From positions 1,860,001-1,924,000 of the forward strand of contig NZ_CP051626.1 in NCBI RefSeq assembly GCF_012844365.1: DNA of 64,000 bases, written 5' to 3'. The notes under the pieces were generated by a model. The model did no database searches and was not told where the DNA came from. It saw only the letters and a list, made by a program, of their open reading frames with translations. The stretch's first letter is position 1, and each line of letters starts with the position of its first letter. Below, piece by piece: positions 61,813-64,000 of this stretch. The stretch comes from Brevibacterium sp. 'Marine' (lineage in GTDB: Bacteria > Actinomycetota > Actinomycetes > Actinomycetales > Brevibacteriaceae). Position numbers and translations under genes: made by a program.

Positions 61813-63165
61813 ATGGTGGAGAGATTCCCGATCGACATCCGTGCTTTGGCCGGAATGCACTTCTCCGCGGCCACGGCCGCTTTTCAGATCGAAGGCGCAC
61901 GCACCGCAGACGGTCGCGGTCGCAGCATCTGGGATGACTTCGTCGATGCACCCGGCAATGTCATCGACGGCAGCACTGCCGAACCCGGCCCCGACAGCTA
62001 CCACCGCGTCGACGACGACATCGGTCTGCTGGTCGGCCTCGGCGTCGACCGGTACCGCTTCTCCATCTCGTGGACCCGGGTCATCCCGAACGCCGGCACG
62101 GATGTCTCGGTGAACCCGGCCGGACTCGACTACTACGATCGGCTCGTCGACGGACTGCTCACTGCCGGGATCACCCCGGAACCGACGCTCTACCATTGGG
62201 ACCTGCCGGTCGCACTCGAGACAGACGGCGGGTGGCTCAACCGAGACACGGCCTCCCGTTTCGGCGACTATGCGGAGGTGGTGGCCGGTCGCCTCGGTGA
62301 TCGAGTCCGTCACTGGTACACGATCAATGAACCCGCATCGACATCGCTGCAGGGCTATGCGCTGGGGGAGTTGGCACCCGGGCGCACTCTGCTCTTCGAT
62401 TCCCTGCCCACCGTCCACCACCAACTGCTGGCACACGGGATCGCCGCGCCCATCCTGCGAGAACACGGCGCAGTTCAGGTCGCACCGACGCTCAACCACA
62501 GTCTCGTTCTACCTGCTTCCCGAGCAGCCGACGACCAGGCTGCGGCCGGCTTGCTCGACGGAATCCTCAACCGGCTCTTCGCCGACCCGCTGCTCCTGGG
62601 CACCTATCCCGACCTCAGTGCCTTCGGCGTCGAGCTGCCCGTGGCGGACGGCGATATGGAACTCATCTCAGCACCGAATGAGGTCTACTGCTTCAACTAC
62701 TACAACCCGACTACCGTCCGTGCCTGTGCCGGACCGATTCCATTCGAGATGGTGCCGACCCCCGGAGCACCCGTGACCGGGTTCGGTCCCATGTGGCCGA
62801 TCCGCCCGGATACGATGCGCGACTTCCTCATCGACATGGACCGCCGCTACGAATCCGCGCTCCCGCCGATCATCATCACCGAGAACGGGGCGTCATTTCC
62901 CGAACCGGGCACCACCGAAACGGAGATCAGCGATGCAGAGCGGATCGACTATCTGCGCGGCCACCTCGGTGCAGTGATCGACGCGAAGGCCGCGGGCGTG
63001 CGCATCGACGGGTACACCGTCTGGTCGCTGCTGGACAATTTCGAATGGGCCGACGGATGGAGCCAGCGATTCGGCCTCGTCCACGTCGATATGCACACCG
63101 GAACGCGAACGCCGAAGGCCTCCTACCGCTGGTATCGGGATCTCATCTCCGCGGCCCGGTCATGA
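61813..63165 (+). CDS. Beta-glucosidase, glycoside hydrolase family 1
   Basis: A 450-aa cytosolic TIM-barrel enzyme. The N-terminal signature is FSAATAAFQIEGARTADGRGRSIWDDF. The acid/base Glu is in HWYTINEPAS (about residue 173), and the nucleophile Glu in PIIITENGASF (about 358). YRFSISWTRVIPNAG and YTVWSLLDNFEWADGWSQRFGLVHVD are diagnostic. No signal peptide, so it should act on imported beta-glucosides. It overlaps the following MFS gene by four bases, suggesting uptake and hydrolysis in one unit. Confidence 0.95.
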   Translation: MVERFPIDIRALAGMHFSAATAAFQIEGARTADGRGRSIWDDFVDAPGNVIDGSTAEPGPDSYHRVDDDIGLLVGLGVDRYRFSISWTRVIPNAGTDVSVNPAGLDYYDRLVDGLLTAGITPEPTLYHWDLPVALETDGGWLNRDTASRFGDYAEVVAGRLGDRVRHWYTINEPASTSLQGYALGELAPGRTLLFDSLPTVHHQLLAHGIAAPILREHGAVQVAPTLNHSLVLPASRAADDQAAAGLLDGILNRLFADPLLLGTYPDLSAFGVELPVADGDMELISAPNEVYCFNYYNPTTVRACAGPIPFEMVPTPGAPVTGFGPMWPIRPDTMRDFLIDMDRRYESALPPIIITENGASFPEPGTTETEISDAERIDYLRGHLGAVIDAKAAGVRIDGYTVWSLLDNFEWADGWSQRFGLVHVDMHTGTRTPKASYRWYRDLISAARS

Positions 63166-64000
63166 GCACCCTCAGCCCACCACCTCACCGAGGCGGCTCT
63201 GCCTCTCGTGCACGCGTCTCACCGTGGTGGATGGTGTGGTTCACCCTCGCCTGGCTGGCGATCTGGACGGTGCAGCTGACACCGATCCAGCTTCTCCTGC
63301 CCCTGCAGCTCGACACTCAGAGCGGACACTGGATCGACGGGGTCATCTGGTCCGGGCTCGTGCTCTCAGCCGGAGGCCTGGCCGGAATCATCGCAGCGCC
63401 TGTGGCCGGACGGCTCTCCGACCGCACCCGATCCCGCTTCGGCAGGAGGCGCCCCTGGGCGATCGGAGGATCGCTGCTGGCCGCGTTCGGCCTCGTGCTC
63501 ACCGGCATCGCCGAGGGACCGCTGCTGGTCGGCGCCGCCTGGGTGGTCACCTCGGTCGGTGTGTCCGTGACATCGTCGGCACTGACCGCGCTCATCGCCG
63601 ATCAGCTCGATGACCAGCGCGGTGCGGCGTCGGCGGCGGCCAGCTCGGCTCAAGCCGTCGGAGTCGTCGTCGGCGTCGCCGCGATCGTGCTGCTGGGTCT
63701 GAGCACCGGCGCATCGTACGCGGTGCTGGCCGGATTCATCCTCGTCATCGGCACGGTCACCGCGGTGCTGCTGCCCGATCCGCCTCTGCCGCACACAGCC
63801 GTGCTCGAGTTCCATGCCCGTCGTGAACTCATCCGGCCGCGGGTGTCCTCACTCGTCGACCCGAGCTTCACCCGGCTGCTCATCAGCCGATTCATCGTCA
63901 ATGTCGGCAATGCCTTCGGCACGTCGCTGCTGCTGTTCTTCCTGCTCTACGGAATCATGATCCCGGCCGGCGACGCAGAGAACAGCCTGCTCGTCCTCAT
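63162..64000 (+). CDS. MFS transporter, truncated by the window end
   Basis: The frame is open from the ATG at 63162 to the end (279 codons visible, no stop). WWMVWFTLAWLAIWTVQLTPIQLLLPLQL is helix 1, GRLSDRTRSRFGRRRPWAIGGSLLAA the MFS loop 2-3 motif in the form seen in sugar transporters (GPH/SUC-like), and six to seven helices are visible. Its ATG overlaps the beta-glucosidase stop, so it probably imports the glucoside that enzyme splits. The C-terminal part is outside the window. Confidence 0.82.
   Translation, partial: MSTLSPPPHRGGSASRARVSPWWMVWFTLAWLAIWTVQLTPIQLLLPLQLDTQSGHWIDGVIWSGLVLSAGGLAGIIAAPVAGRLSDRTRSRFGRRRPWAIGGSLLAAFGLVLTGIAEGPLLVGAAWVVTSVGVSVTSSALTALIADQLDDQRGAASAAASSAQAVGVVVGVAAIVLLGLSTGASYAVLAGFILVIGTVTAVLLPDPPLPHTAVLEFHARRELIRPRVSSLVDPSFTRLLISRFIVNVGNAFGTSLLLFFLLYGIMIPAGDAENSLLVL

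Noticed and set aside
1..64000. CRISPR array, prophage, toxin-antitoxin or defence island
   Set aside because: No regularly spaced repeats, phage genes, nuclease/helicase clusters or compositional islands were seen. Apart from the IS the window is ordinary core chromosome.

Overview
The window is high-GC, densely coded bacterial chromosome, most consistent with an actinobacterium of the Micrococcales, probably Brevibacterium. The genus is inferred from protein sequence and gene order, not from any rRNA. Supporting signs are an ileS leader with an ultrashort-stem-I T-box, twin clpP genes before a separate clpX, a DUF4233 gene after folC, a DsbA-fold protein of the Rv2466c type, many GTG starts, ATGA/GTGA gene overlaps and several apparently leaderless genes. 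About 60 protein genes and three tRNA genes are visible. There is no CRISPR array, prophage, toxin-antitoxin pair or recognisable defence island. The only mobile element is one intact IS30-family insertion sequence.

Layout. 1-5.1 kb: a membrane-anchored GTPase (coupled to a gene cut by the window edge), an SSB paralogue, a lipoprotein and ettA. 5.1-6.65 kb: the IS30-family element, inserted in the middle of a 22-bp perfect palindrome that looks like the terminator between ettA and the convergent tesB operon. 6.7-9.2 kb: tesB and a small membrane protein, divergent from a hotdog thioesterase and a coupled unknown gene. 9.2-13.4 kb: a minus-strand operon pepN-mscS-glbO. 13.6-17.9 kb: a DsbA-fold oxidoreductase, rpiB, a zinc alcohol dehydrogenase, tRNA-Pro, tRNA-Gly and an exported GH15-type protein. 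18-23.7 kb: tig, clpP1, clpP2, clpX and an MFS exporter. 24-35.7 kb: an AIM24 protein, valS, an acyltransferase, an SDR enzyme, then T-box-ileS-folC-DUF4233 and ndk. 35.8-43.3 kb: a VKOR-type oxidoreductase, an RNase E/G without zinc-link cysteines, an SPFH protein, an alanine/sodium symporter and a leaderless chorismate mutase. 43.4-51.7 kb: rplU-rpmA-obg-proB-proA, a 53-aa membrane protein, nadD, a disordered tail-anchored protein, rsfS and a histidine phosphatase. 51.7-59.7 kb: a glycosyltransferase, the complete Mrp antiporter operon (mrpA with a fused MrpB domain, C, D, E, F, G) and alkB. 59.8-64 kb: a ferredoxin-reductase-like flavoprotein, tRNA-Ala, a DoxX-like protein, a leaderless GH1 beta-glucosidase and the start of a coupled MFS transporter.

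How it fits together. Most of the window is core cell maintenance: protein folding and turnover (tig-clpP1P2-clpX), translation (ettA, ileS, valS, rplU, rpmA, obg, rsfS), proline and NAD synthesis, folate polyglutamylation, ion homeostasis (mrp, mscS) and RNA processing. Transcription units are short and are often closed by long, perfect GC-rich hairpins without a strong U-tract.

No undescribed multi-gene system stands out. The best leads are the IS in a palindromic terminator, the RNase E homologue lacking its zinc-link, the CxxA active site of the DsbA-fold protein, the archaeal/rickettsial-type ValS beside a T-box-controlled type-2 IleS, and two unexplained coding sequences in conserved-looking operons (8559-9230 and 49175-50668).
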